Source of the DNA: Paenibacillus sp. FSL R5-0517
GTDB lineage: Bacteria > Bacillota > Bacilli > Paenibacillales > Paenibacillaceae
Length of the DNA: 64,000 nucleotides
NCBI RefSeq assembly: GCF_037974355.1
Contig: NZ_CP150235.1
Coordinates: forward strand, 3,906,001 to 3,970,000
Reading direction: 5' to 3'
This document shows, piece after piece, positions 44,132 to 52,362 of this stretch (its first letter is position 1; each line of letters starts with the position of its first letter). The position numbers and the translations under genes are program-made. The notes under the pieces are model-generated. The model did not search any database. It saw only the letters and a program-made list of their open reading frames with translations, and had not been told where the DNA came from.

Positions 44132-44665
44132 TCATTCGCTCTTGACCCTCTCTAACAACGATTGGGCTATCTCCTGCGTTTCATGAACGGAGTACCAAGT
44201 CATATCTCTTCTTACGATGCTCAGCTCCATAAACTTCTCTGAAGATAACCATGAGATTATACCCACTACCCCTTCAAGCTGATCAACCAAGGTCAGATGC
44301 TTGTCTTCTCGAACCATCACGAATTTGGGATAAGAAGTATCCTTGAATCCTTCAATCACAATCCAATCATACCCGGACAGATGACTTAACATATCCTCCA
44401 ACCTGGTTGCTTTCCTTTCCATAATTGCAGTACGTTTCTCTGACATGACAACCACAGCTGCGGCCCCTGCCTCATCAAATTGATATGAATCCGTTCCTTG
44501 TTGATCCATCTCAAAATGATCGTGTCCATCATGCTTAATCGCCGCTACCTTAAGTCCCATGGAAGAAAAGTGCCCGATCAATGCGGCTGCCAGGGTTGTT
44601 TTGCCCGTATTTTTGTATCCGACAATCTGTATAATATGTGGTTTTGTATTACTCATTGTCGTCAT
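44132..44665 (-). CDS. mobB: Molybdopterin-guanine dinucleotide biosynthesis protein MobB
   Basis: A 177-residue GTP-binding protein with Walker A GYKNTGKTTLAAAL at about 17-30, KVAAIKHDGHDHF with the family's conserved KHxxH, and WIVIEGFKDTSYPKF. It assists attachment of GMP to molybdopterin for bacterial molybdoenzymes. The ATG lies seven bases after GAGGTAG, which contains the moeA stop, so the two genes are coupled. mobA and the other moa/moe genes are not in the window. Confidence 0.93.
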   Translation of the reverse strand: MTTMSNTKPHIIQIVGYKNTGKTTLAAALIGHFSSMGLKVAAIKHDGHDHFEMDQQGTDSYQFDEAGAAAVVVMSEKRTAIMERKATRLEDMLSHLSGYDWIVIEGFKDTSYPKFVMVREDKHLTLVDQLEGVVGIISWLSSEKFMELSIVRRDMTWYSVHETQEIAQSLLERVKSE

Positions 44666-44672
44666 CGATCAA

Positions 44673-45968
44673 CTACCTCACATGACCTGTGGGCAGTTTG
44701 AGAATACGTACCTGCTCACCCGCAGGAATACCTTTTTTCTCAGGTGGAACAACAATCAGGCAATCACTGTCCTTAATGGTGATCATCACACTGGACTCAT
44801 CTACACGGGAAGCAGCCGGTATCGCGTACACCATTCCGTTGCGGATCTCTGTACGTCCACGTACGAACCGTGTAAAATTGTTCACTTTCGTATATTCTTC
44901 TTCCAAAATTGCAGTCCATTCTTCCAAATAAGGATGAGCATCCGCCTGCATGGAACGAATGGTTGGGCGAACAAAGAGACCAAAACCCACAAAGCAAGCC
45001 CCCGGGTTACCCGAAAGTGCAAAAAGTAATTTATCTTTATATACAGCAGCTGTGGTTACACTTCCTGGTCGCATCGTCACTTTGTTAAACAACATCTCCA
45101 CATGTTCTTCCAGCACAAGTTCGCCCATAATATCATAGTCCCCGACAGAGACACCACCTGTGGTCACTACGATATCATTATCTTGAATGGCTTCTTCCAG
45201 TTTGGCTCTTGCCGTATTCACATCGTCCGCAATTGAACCATACATCACAGGCTCTCCACCAGCTTCAACAACCAGAGAGCGCAGCATGTAACTGTTACTG
45301 TTGCGAATCCGACCTGGTTGTAATGGCTCATCCACATCAAGCAACTCCGTACCTGTTGCGAATATAGCCACCTTTGGACGTTGAAAGACGGGAACTTCTG
45401 CTATGCCAAAAGTAGCTAACACGGACTGTTCTCCTGCTCTGATGATTGTTCCTGCTTCCAGCAGATGCTGTCCCTCTTGGACTTCCAGTCCGATTGGTGT
45501 GATGTTAGCACCCGACAATATGTGCCGTTTCAATGCAATCCACTGTTCCCCGTTCTCAATCTTGCTCTCCGTCATCTCCATCATAACTACCGCATCTGCA
45601 CCTTCCGGAACCTGTGCACCCGTCATAATGCGAGCGGTCGTACCTGACACAATGGTGTGGTCCGAGGTGTAGCCGCAAGGAATTTCATCAATTACACGAA
45701 ACCAAACTTGATGATCACTCGATGCTTCTATAGTATCTGTACTTATAATTGCGAATCCATCCATGCCTGATCTCCGGAAGAATGGATACGGATGAGGTGC
45801 CTGAATGCTCTCTGCAAGAGTACGTCCATGAGCAGACTCAAGGTGAACTTTCTCTATAGAGCCTGAATTTACGTGTGCTGCTACTTTGGCTTGAGCATCC
45901 GGGACCTGTACAGCTGTACGGTTGAACTTGGCAGTTGTCATATCATGTGAATGTGAGTTCAGTTTCAA
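44673..45968 (-). CDS. moeA: Molybdopterin molybdenumtransferase MoeA
   Basis: A 431-residue enzyme inserting molybdate into adenylated molybdopterin. Landmarks are FRRSGMDGFAI (about 63), ARIMTGAQVPEGADAVVMME, FATGTELLD, VVTTGGVSVGDYD and LSGNPGACFVGF. The start is TTG about ten bases after AGGAGGT; an ATG nine codons later has no site. A mobB gene follows after seven bases. Together they supply molybdenum cofactor, although no molybdoenzyme is encoded here. Confidence 0.94.
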   Translation of the reverse strand: MKLNSHSHDMTTAKFNRTAVQVPDAQAKVAAHVNSGSIEKVHLESAHGRTLAESIQAPHPYPFFRRSGMDGFAIISTDTIEASSDHQVWFRVIDEIPCGYTSDHTIVSGTTARIMTGAQVPEGADAVVMMEMTESKIENGEQWIALKRHILSGANITPIGLEVQEGQHLLEAGTIIRAGEQSVLATFGIAEVPVFQRPKVAIFATGTELLDVDEPLQPGRIRNSNSYMLRSLVVEAGGEPVMYGSIADDVNTARAKLEEAIQDNDIVVTTGGVSVGDYDIMGELVLEEHVEMLFNKVTMRPGSVTTAAVYKDKLLFALSGNPGACFVGFGLFVRPTIRSMQADAHPYLEEWTAILEEEYTKVNNFTRFVRGRTEIRNGMVYAIPAASRVDESSVMITIKDSDCLIVVPPEKKGIPAGEQVRILKLPTGHVR

Positions 45969-46166
45969 AAGTATTCTTACCTCCTAGAGACATATCATCT
46001 TTTAAGAAAGTGTAGCCCGAATGCTGTAAGATAACAAGCACATCAGTTAATTGAATCCTGTGACAAAATCTTATTTTCATACAGGTGTAACATTCGTCGA
46101 CCTTATATTTAACATGAAAGGACTCTTGTCTGCCCATAATATAATTTACAAAAGGAGGTAATCATC

Positions 46167-46457
46167 ATGGATGACCAATGTGAATTGTGCGGAAGAGAAC
46201 CTGTGGACACGACCGTTCATCATCTGACACCCAAAGAAATGGGAGGAACCTTTCTGCCTACGGCCAACTTGTGCATCCCTTGTCACAAACAGATCCATTC
46301 GCTATATACCAATCGTGATATTGTAACGCTTGGTCTTACGGATCTGCAGTCCTTGAGACAAGATGAACGAATGGTTCCATTTATCCGCTGGATTCGCAAA
46401 CAACCTGCTTCAACCATTCCTCGTGTACGTAAATCCAACCATGTTCGCAAATCGTAA
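46167..46457 (+). CDS. Small HNH endonuclease-type protein
   Basis: A 96-residue protein with Cys pair CELCGREP, then TTVHHLTPKEMGG and LCIPCHKQIHSLY, an HNH/zinc-finger arrangement (CxxC...HH...CxxCHxxIH). The middle residue of the HNH motif is within NLCIPCHKQIH. The C-terminus is basic. It is a conserved standalone HNH protein with no mobile-element context; nuclease activity is not certain. AAAGGAGG precedes the ATG. Confidence 0.85.
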   Translation: MDDQCELCGREPVDTTVHHLTPKEMGGTFLPTANLCIPCHKQIHSLYTNRDIVTLGLTDLQSLRQDERMVPFIRWIRKQPASTIPRVRKSNHVRKS

Positions 46458-46463
46458 ACCAAA

Positions 46464-46526
46464 AAGAACAGCTCCAAGGTAAATGTGCCGGCAGAGATAA
46501 ATCCGCCTTACCTTTTCACTGTTCTT
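46464..46526. terminator. Bidirectional terminator between HNH and DUF4247 genes
   Basis: AAGAACAG pairs with CTGTTCTT and, inside it, AAGGTAA with TTACCTT. It separates convergent genes; T tracts are short. Confidence 0.5.
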
Positions 46527-46574
46527 ATGAATTGGACTATTTGAGGGTAGGTTACCACGCTTAGGATTAGATTA

Positions 46575-47321
46575 TTATCTACGCCTCATAATGCGGCCGC
46601 CGCCCACTCTGGTTTTCGGTTTTTTGTAGGATTTTTTGGGTGAATCAAACAACCCGCCCAGACCACCACTGCTTTTGTTGCGATCAATGGTTCCCTTGCT
46701 CTGATCCTTGTTGCGGTTGAATAATCCTCCGCCAGATCCCACACTTGAATCTTTATCACTTCCGCGCCTTGTAATCGTACCTTTCCGATCGACAGTAATA
46801 GGTGGTGCAAGCTTCTTGTCATTACTTGTCGGCGCACGGTAAGATCCTGCACTCGGTTTATACGTATCTTTATTGGTATATCCCCTATAGTTGCCATAAC
46901 CTCGCCCGCCAAACGAATCAAAAAGATTACCAATTAATGTAGCGGTCAGGTAGCCTTGTAGAAAAGATGAATCGTAGTTCTGTCGAACATATTCTTTGGA
47001 GTCCACCTCAACCAAGGTATCCTCCGGCTTGTTCGGGTCTTGTTGCAGGTGATAATACTCGTCCTGATACACGAGGAACATACGCTCTGTGTTCTCTGCC
47101 GAGATCTGATCCGGTTGCCTTTGGTCAGACAATTCCTGAGCCACTTCCGGAACGGTGCGGTCCGAAGCCCGGTACACATAAGACGTTGAGTTACCACTGC
47201 CGTTAACCGATTCAAGTGGGTATGTGTCCTGAACAGAAGGTGCTCCGCACGCGGACAACAGAGACATCACAAGGCTGAGGACCAGCATTAATTTTAATCC
47301 ATGTGCCAAGCGTTTTTTCAT
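46575..47321 (-). CDS. DUF4247 lipoprotein
   Basis: A 248-residue exported lipoprotein with signal LKLMLVLSLVMSLLSAC (lipobox LLSAC). A DUF4247-like region (about 40-150, YRASDRTVPEVAQELSDQ, RMFLVYQDEYYHLQ, NYDSSFLQGYLTATLIGNLF) is followed by a low-complexity Gly/Ser/Lys/Arg tail ending RVGGGRIMRRR. It is the last gene of the pspA unit, 11 bases after the DUF4178 gene. Function unknown; the operon points to envelope maintenance. Confidence 0.85.
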   Translation of the reverse strand: MKKRLAHGLKLMLVLSLVMSLLSACGAPSVQDTYPLESVNGSGNSTSYVYRASDRTVPEVAQELSDQRQPDQISAENTERMFLVYQDEYYHLQQDPNKPEDTLVEVDSKEYVRQNYDSSFLQGYLTATLIGNLFDSFGGRGYGNYRGYTNKDTYKPSAGSYRAPTSNDKKLAPPITVDRKGTITRRGSDKDSSVGSGGGLFNRNKDQSKGTIDRNKSSGGLGGLFDSPKKSYKKPKTRVGGGRIMRRR

Positions 47322-47332
47322 TGGAACCTCTC

Positions 47333-47839
47333 CTAGCTCGAACGAATCACTTTGATATCCGCAGGAAGAATGGACTCACCCTCATACAGTGTAAATCTTC
47401 TGTCTTGCCACTCCACGCGAAGAAGCATATTATCATCGGACTGATACTGCCATACCAATTGTTCTCCAGCCTGGCCATACGGTGTTCTGCCTGCTGTTGA
47501 CACCATTCCTCCATACTCTTCCTCCAGATGATATGCGCGTCCATCCAGATCCAACAATGTAGGTACTTCATCAGGTGCATCAAGCCTGCCATCAATGGGT
47601 GTATATAGGGCGTAACGTGTGAGTTCCCGTTCTTCGATATGCAAATATCGAAATGCGGTACCATCCTGCAGCGTGAGCACAACTGCATTTCGAGCGCGAT
47701 TTTGTACCCGACCAACGACTTCATAAGTGACGAGAGAAACCTCACAGATATCACCAGGTGCAAGCTGAAGCATGGTTTTCTCTGCCTGCGGTGGTTCAGG
47801 TTTCGTTAGTATTCCTTTAATTCGTTTCCATACACTCAT
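47333..47839 (-). CDS. DUF4178 domain protein
   Basis: A 168-residue soluble protein with DUF4178 pattern LAPGDICEVSLVTYEVVGRV, AVVLTLQDGTAFRYLHIEERE and a final LRVEWQDRRFTLYEGE. The domain is repeatedly found with PspA, DUF350 and DUF4247 genes, as here, but has no assigned activity. It starts 23 bases after the DUF350 gene. Confidence 0.85.
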   Translation of the reverse strand: MSVWKRIKGILTKPEPPQAEKTMLQLAPGDICEVSLVTYEVVGRVQNRARNAVVLTLQDGTAFRYLHIEERELTRYALYTPIDGRLDAPDEVPTLLDLDGRAYHLEEEYGGMVSTAGRTPYGQAGEQLVWQYQSDDNMLLRVEWQDRRFTLYEGESILPADIKVIRSS

Positions 47840-47862
47840 GAGAATTACTCCTGTTCCTTATC

Positions 47863-48264
47863 TTATAAACAAGCTGCAATAATCAGTGCGCCCACGATAT
47901 GTAAAGCGCCAGAGAACAACCCGTATCCTGTCTTACCTTGCTGAATTCCTGTATCCAGATCGAGATTGGCCCATCTGCGAATCATAAAGTGAACGACACT
48001 CTCCAGAATCAATAAGATGATAAAGGATACCACGGACACCAACAACGCTTCTCCAAGATGACCAGCCGTAGAAATGGACGTAGCAAGTACATAACCTTGT
48101 GCAAATAATTTCATCACCATACGAGTGGTAACCGCCATGTTGCCAGCCTTAACTTCAGCAAAATCCTTATATTTCGTGAACAGTGAATCGACATACATCA
48201 AGACAAACAGCAAAACCGAACCAGATACCGTCCAGACCAGCATCGCCAAAATGTTCAAATCCAT
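47863..48264 (-). CDS. DUF350 membrane protein
   Basis: A 133-residue membrane protein with four helices (MLVWTVSGSVLLFVLMYVD, GYVLATSISTAGH, ALLVSVVSFIILLILESVV, GYGLFSGALHIVGALIIAA). It fits DUF350, a small membrane family often encoded beside PspA. It lies 95 bases after pspA with no terminator between. Role presumed in envelope stress. Confidence 0.85.
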   Translation of the reverse strand: MDLNILAMLVWTVSGSVLLFVLMYVDSLFTKYKDFAEVKAGNMAVTTRMVMKLFAQGYVLATSISTAGHLGEALLVSVVSFIILLILESVVHFMIRRWANLDLDTGIQQGKTGYGLFSGALHIVGALIIAACL

Positions 48265-48359
48265 TTACACAGCCCCCACATCTCAACATGAACCGCATTT
48301 AAAAGCGAAGGAGAAACATTCTTCTCCTCCGCTGGTTAACCCTGCTGACAACCAAGGTA

Positions 48360-49031
48360 TTAATTCTTGTTATCGTACTGTTTCATCAATGCTGCGAGTT
48401 CATCTTCAACAGCCTGATCTTTACCCAACTTCTCGAACTCTTCATCAAGCGATTTGCCTTTGGAAGACATCTCGTTGCTTGCTTCTGCCTGTGCTTCCAT
48501 CTGCATCATTTTTTCTTCCATGCGTTTCATACCCGCACTTGCAGTATCGGAGCCAAACCCATTCAACGCTTTGTTAATTTCCGTTTGGGCTTTTGCTGCA
48601 TTATAGCGCGCTACCAGTGTTTCCCGTTTGTTCTTCATTTGAGTCAGTTGCTTACGCATCTCGTCCAGCTTGCCACGCAGGTTATCTGCTGAAGCCTTGT
48701 TTTGATCATAACTGGTTTTGTACTCAGTCATCTTCTCTTCGGCTGCTTTTTTCTCTTCCAAAGCCCTGCGGGCCAGATCCAAGTTTTGAGCACGTGCCGC
48801 CGTATGCGCCTGCTCTTCACGTTTTTTCACTAGAGCTTCCTGCTCTTCGAATAGCTGCTTGAATTTCTTCTCAATGGCGATCTGTTGCGCTACTGCTTTC
48901 TCCGCATCTTCCAGATCCTCTTGCATGTCACGGATATATTGGTCCGTCATCTTGATTGGGTCTTCTGCCTTGTCAATAATAGCGTTGATGTTAGACATGG
49001 TTAGATCACGTAAACGTTTGAAAATGGACAT
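48360..49031 (-). CDS. pspA: PspA/IM30 family protein
   Basis: A 223-residue, almost wholly alpha-helical coiled-coil protein of the ESCRT-III-like PspA/Vipp1 family. The N-terminal SIFKRLRDLTMSNINAIID and DPIKMTDQYIRDMQEDLE are diagnostic, and the long charged helices run to about residue 180. It coats and repairs stressed membranes. AGGAGG lies nine bases before the ATG at 49031; the longer frame is ignored. First gene of pspA-DUF350-DUF4178-DUF4247. Confidence 0.93.
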   Translation of the reverse strand: MSIFKRLRDLTMSNINAIIDKAEDPIKMTDQYIRDMQEDLEDAEKAVAQQIAIEKKFKQLFEEQEALVKKREEQAHTAARAQNLDLARRALEEKKAAEEKMTEYKTSYDQNKASADNLRGKLDEMRKQLTQMKNKRETLVARYNAAKAQTEINKALNGFGSDTASAGMKRMEEKMMQMEAQAEASNEMSSKGKSLDEEFEKLGKDQAVEDELAALMKQYDNKN

Positions 49032-49143
49032 TATGTTATTCCTCCTAGTCGATATTACATCGTATATAAACATACATACGTAACAATCTACAACTCGTTT
49101 CAATTTTAGCAAATAAAATTAAAACATGCGATTGCTCTTTATA

Positions 49144-49485
49144 TTAGGAAGATCGTTTATCCTTGCTCAGATGATCCTCCATTAGCCTCTCTGCAGTCTG
49201 CACGATTTCATCGATCTGCATCCGTGTAATGGAATCAAAATGGATACCCATAATTACCGTAACGGTCATTTTTAATTGTTGGGCAGCCTTTCGGGCAAGC
49301 CGCTCACACAGTTCTTGTTCCTTATGTCCCGGAATATGGACTGTCGTGCCGCTGACCCGCTCATCTTCCACATAGAACGTGGCTACAGCGCCAATATGAG
49401 CTTTTCCTCCCGTAACGAGAAAAACCTTATCCTCTCCTGCTTCAATCACCTGTAAACGTATCGATTTCAAATCATATGTACTCAT
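49144..49485 (-). CDS. Small protein, LpdD-like (tentative)
   Basis: A 113-residue soluble protein with FLVTGGKAHIGAVATFY and VTVIMGIHFDSITRMQIDEIV. The GG-x-HIGAVA block recalls the LpdD family, small proteins linked to UbiD-type decarboxylases and prenylated flavin, but no ubiD or ubiX gene is in the window. It lies just upstream of pspA, separated by 112 bases, in the same direction. The assignment is by memory of the motif and may be wrong. Confidence 0.6.
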   Translation of the reverse strand: MSTYDLKSIRLQVIEAGEDKVFLVTGGKAHIGAVATFYVEDERVSGTTVHIPGHKEQELCERLARKAAQQLKMTVTVIMGIHFDSITRMQIDEIVQTAERLMEDHLSKDKRSS

Positions 49486-49639
49486 GGCTATTCCACCGCT
49501 CCTTTTCTATATGTTATATATGGAGGAATTATGGCTGTCATGAGTTAAATCAGCAATGAAACTTCTCACACTGCGCATATTTTCTCAAGTCCACGGGCAT
49601 ACCATAGAGAACGTCATTTTGGAAAAGGAGGCTGTTATT

Positions 49640-50434
49640 ATGCGCGTACGCCTCATTATGCTGATGGTTATCGTTGTTTTTCTCGGAGGATATCAAGCAC
49701 CACCAGCTTCATCACGGGATGCTTCAGACCCGCCAAGTGAATCGGTATCCAATACTGATTCCGTGGAAGAAGAACAATTAACATTGGGACAGTTACGTCA
49801 GAAATATGCCGATACGTTCAAAACTAATGGTCCTTCAACCAAACAGGTTGCGTTAACATTTGATGATGTGCCCGATCCACGGTTTACTCCGCAGGTGTTG
49901 GATCTGTTGAAAAAGTATAAAGTCAGAGCTACGTTTTTCATCGTTGGTAGTCGTGCTGAGAAGCACCCCGATTTGGTAAAAAGGATTGTTAAGGAAGGGC
50001 ACATCGTTGGCAATCACAGCTACAATCATCCGGAGTTCAGTAAGCTGTCGATGAATGCCTTCCGCAAACAAATTTTACATACCGGGGATATCATTCGCCA
50101 TTTGGCGGGATATACGCCCAAGATGATTCGACCTCCGTATGGAGACATTAATGAAGAACAGCTGCAATGGGCTGCCAGACAACATTATAGTATTGTGAAC
50201 TGGAACGTTGACTCTCTGGACTGGAAAGGTCTTTCCAAGGAAAAGGTGAAAGATAACATCCTGTCTGCTGTAAAACCTGGCTCCATCGTTCTACAACATG
50301 CAGGAGGCGGTGTTGGATCGAATCTGAATGGCACGATTGAGGCTTTGCCTGAAATTATTGAGGAACTGCGTAACCGGGGATATGAACTGGTCACCTTGGA
50401 CGAAATGCTGGGATTACCGAAGGCGAAAGAATAG
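49640..50434 (+). CDS. Polysaccharide deacetylase (NodB/CE4 family)
   Basis: A 264-residue exported enzyme. The N-terminus has a signal or anchor (LIMLMVIVVFLGGY). The NodB domain (about 72-255) has Asp-Asp in LTFDDVPD, metal His pair in GNHSYNHPEF, RPPYGDIN, NWNVDSLDW and LQHAGGG. Such enzymes remove acetyl groups from peptidoglycan GlcNAc or MurNAc or from related glycans. AAAAGGAGG eight bases before the ATG at 49640 sets the start. No Cys lipobox is seen. Divergent from the LpdD-like gene. Confidence 0.92.
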   Translation: MRVRLIMLMVIVVFLGGYQAPPASSRDASDPPSESVSNTDSVEEEQLTLGQLRQKYADTFKTNGPSTKQVALTFDDVPDPRFTPQVLDLLKKYKVRATFFIVGSRAEKHPDLVKRIVKEGHIVGNHSYNHPEFSKLSMNAFRKQILHTGDIIRHLAGYTPKMIRPPYGDINEEQLQWAARQHYSIVNWNVDSLDWKGLSKEKVKDNILSAVKPGSIVLQHAGGGVGSNLNGTIEALPEIIEELRNRGYELVTLDEMLGLPKAKE

Positions 50435-50468
50435 AATAACCGTGTTAGGTAATCATGGAAATATTAAA

Positions 50469-50514
50469 AGGGTGCTGTTCAATCGCAAGTTAGCGACTGG
50501 CAGACACCCTGTTT
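50469..50514. terminator. Bidirectional terminator
   Basis: AGGGTGCTG and CAGACACCCT pair around an inner CGC/GCG hairpin; TTTTAATA follows on the minus side and GTTTG on the plus side. It separates convergent genes. Confidence 0.65.
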
Positions 50515-50541
50515 GAATTCAGTTTAAATGAAATTTACGCT

Positions 50542-51213
50542 CTACTTCAGAATGTACAACTCGATATCCTGAAAACCAAATGTGCTTACCGACTGTTTGC
50601 TACCAGGGATAAAGATATCAATCCGGTGACCCTTGATTGCACCGCCCACATCACGTGCTGTAGCCACAAAAGCCTGTTTTGGCAATCCTGGATGGCTGTG
50701 ACCCGTTACCAGTACTTTGGTTCCAAGAGGAATGACACTAGGATCTACTGCAATCGTACCCAGTTCAAGGTCATTTCCGAAATAATCGACCGCACCCCAT
50801 CCTCCATTTTCAGACGGATCTGCAGAGTATGCTGTTGCTTTCACGTTCACAGTTTTACTATAATCAAATGTTTTACCCCACGCTTGAACCACTTTGTTAT
50901 CTGTGTTAACGTCCAAGCTTGCTGTCGTAACCGTTTTGGCTTGGGTCTTGCTCTCCGTCGCCGCGGCAGCTACATTGTTTGCCTTACCGGGAATAGTAAT
51001 TTTCAAACCACCATAAATGTTGTAAGGCGAAATGTCATTGTTTGCTTTAACTAACGTGTTCATTGATACTCCGTATTGTTTCGATAAGGTGTAGAAGGTA
51101 TCCCCCTCTTTGGCCACATGAACTGAATCGGCGTGAGCCGGAACGGCTTGAATGAGCATTGCTGTTGTCATTAATGCTACTGCTGTTTTGGCTATACGTT
51201 TCTTGTTAATCAT
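50542..51213 (-). CDS. LysM and 3D domain wall protein, YocH-like
   Basis: A 223-residue exported protein. A signal peptide (about 1-28, ending AHA) precedes one LysM domain (about 30-76, VAKEGDTFYTLSKQYGVSMNTL, LKITIPGK). A linker rich in Ala/Thr/Lys joins a C-terminal 3D domain (about 125-223): ATAYSADPSENGG, GTIAVDPSVIPLGTKV and TARDVGGAIKGHRIDIF with the conserved aspartates of lytic transglycosylase-like enzymes. It should cleave or remodel peptidoglycan. A ydaO-type riboswitch lies directly upstream, linking it to c-di-AMP. Confidence 0.93.
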   Translation of the reverse strand: MINKKRIAKTAVALMTTAMLIQAVPAHADSVHVAKEGDTFYTLSKQYGVSMNTLVKANNDISPYNIYGGLKITIPGKANNVAAAATESKTQAKTVTTASLDVNTDNKVVQAWGKTFDYSKTVNVKATAYSADPSENGGWGAVDYFGNDLELGTIAVDPSVIPLGTKVLVTGHSHPGLPKQAFVATARDVGGAIKGHRIDIFIPGSKQSVSTFGFQDIELYILK

Positions 51214-51232
51214 GGTCTTCCTCCCTCATTGT

Positions 51233-51404
51233 GCCTGCGAAGTTAGTTGTCGGATTCGGATGAGGAGCCCACCCTATAGGTCCATCATTACATTTGAAAC
51301 GATATGTACCCCTAATTCACCCCAAGCAGTGTGCTGTAGATCTTCCCCCTGCACTATCTGCATCGTTACATCCCCCGCACTCCCTGTCCGGAAGTTTCGG
51401 CAGA
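51233..51404 (-). ncRNA. ydaO/yuaA-type c-di-AMP riboswitch
   Basis: On the minus strand the conserved blocks occur in order: CTGCCGAA, GCGGGGGA, TTGGGGTGAAT, AGGGGTACA, then CCGAATCCGACAACTAAC and TTCGCAGG. The last two closely match the 3' core of the ydaO element. It ends about 20 bases before the start of the LysM-3D gene, in line with known ydaO control of wall hydrolases. The off switch is inferred from the class. Confidence 0.93.
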
Positions 51405-51586
51405 GTTCAATATATCACAATTTTGTAACCTGAACTTGTAGTAATTCTTACCAAATGGATTCAACATGTATAAGCACGTGTAAGAATATTGAATAATCTA
51501 AAAGTGTTTGGGCCAGATATCCGCTATATATTTGGTAACAGAATAGTTACTTTTCGAATCCCATATGTAATTATTTTCAACAAAAA

Positions 51587-51621
51587 AATAGCGTTACCGA
51601 CTCGAAGTCAGTAACGCTATT
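51587..51621. terminator. Terminator of the glutamine-type ABC operon
   Basis: AATAGCGTTACCGACT pairs with AGTCAGTAACGCTATT (one mismatch) around CGA; a T run follows on the minus side. Confidence 0.88.
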
Positions 51622-51633
51622 TAATCGATTCAT

Positions 51634-52362
51634 TTAGAGTACTTTCGCAAGGAAGTCACGTGTACGTGAATTTTTCGGTGCTCCAAACACCTCATCAGGT
51701 GTTCCCTCTTCCACAATAACCCCGCCATCCATGAACAGGATACGGTCTCCCACTTCACGTGCAAACCCCATCTCATGCGTTACGATGACCATGGTCATCC
51801 CGCCTTCTGCAAGACGTTTCATGACATCCAGAACTTCGCCGACCATCTCGGGGTCCAGTGCCGATGTAGGCTCGTCAAACAGCATGACATGCGGCTGCAT
51901 GGCCAGTGCTCTAGCAATGGCGATCCGCTGCTTCTGTCCACCGGACAGCTGATTCGGGAATACATCTTTTTTATCGTACAAGCCCACGGTGTTAAGCAGA
52001 TCAGCAGCAATTTTTTCCGCTTCCAGCGTGGATTGTTTCTTTACTTTGATCGGAGCGATTGTGATGTTTTGTTCTACCGTTTTGTGTGGGAACAGGTTGA
52101 AATGTTGAAACACCATACCCATTTTCTCACGAGTTGCGTTAATGTTGTGCTTCGGATCGGTGATTGACACGCCTTCAAAATCAATCTCTCCCGAGGTAGG
52201 TTGTTCCAGCAGGTTCAGACAACGTAAGAATGTACTTTTCCCTGAACCGGAAGGACCGATGACCACGACAACCTCACCTTTGCCAATCGTCACGTTAATG
52301 CCCTTAAGCACATCGTTATTTCCATAAGATTTGTGTAATTGTCTAACGTCTATCACTTGCAC
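51634..52362 (-). CDS. glnQ: Polar amino acid ABC transporter ATP-binding protein
   Basis: A 242-residue ATPase with Walker [15 protein letters not shown]-loop [11 protein letters not shown], signature [15 protein letters not shown], Walker [17 protein letters not shown] and H-loop [11 protein letters not shown]. The length and sequence fit the GlnQ/HisP polar amino-acid importer class. It overlaps the preceding fused permease gene by 20 bases, so translation is coupled. Glutamine is the likely ligand but not certain. Confidence 0.94.
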   Translation of the reverse strand: MQVIDVRQLHKSYGNNDVLKGINVTIGKGEVVVVIGPSGSGKSTFLRCLNLLEQPTSGEIDFEGVSITDPKHNINATREKMGMVFQHFNLFPHKTVEQNITIAPIKVKKQSTLEAEKIAADLLNTVGLYDKKDVFPNQLSGGQKQRIAIARALAMQPHVMLFDEPTSALDPEMVGEVLDVMKRLAEGGMTMVIVTHEMGFAREVGDRILFMDGGVIVEEGTPDEVFGAPKNSRTRDFLAKVL

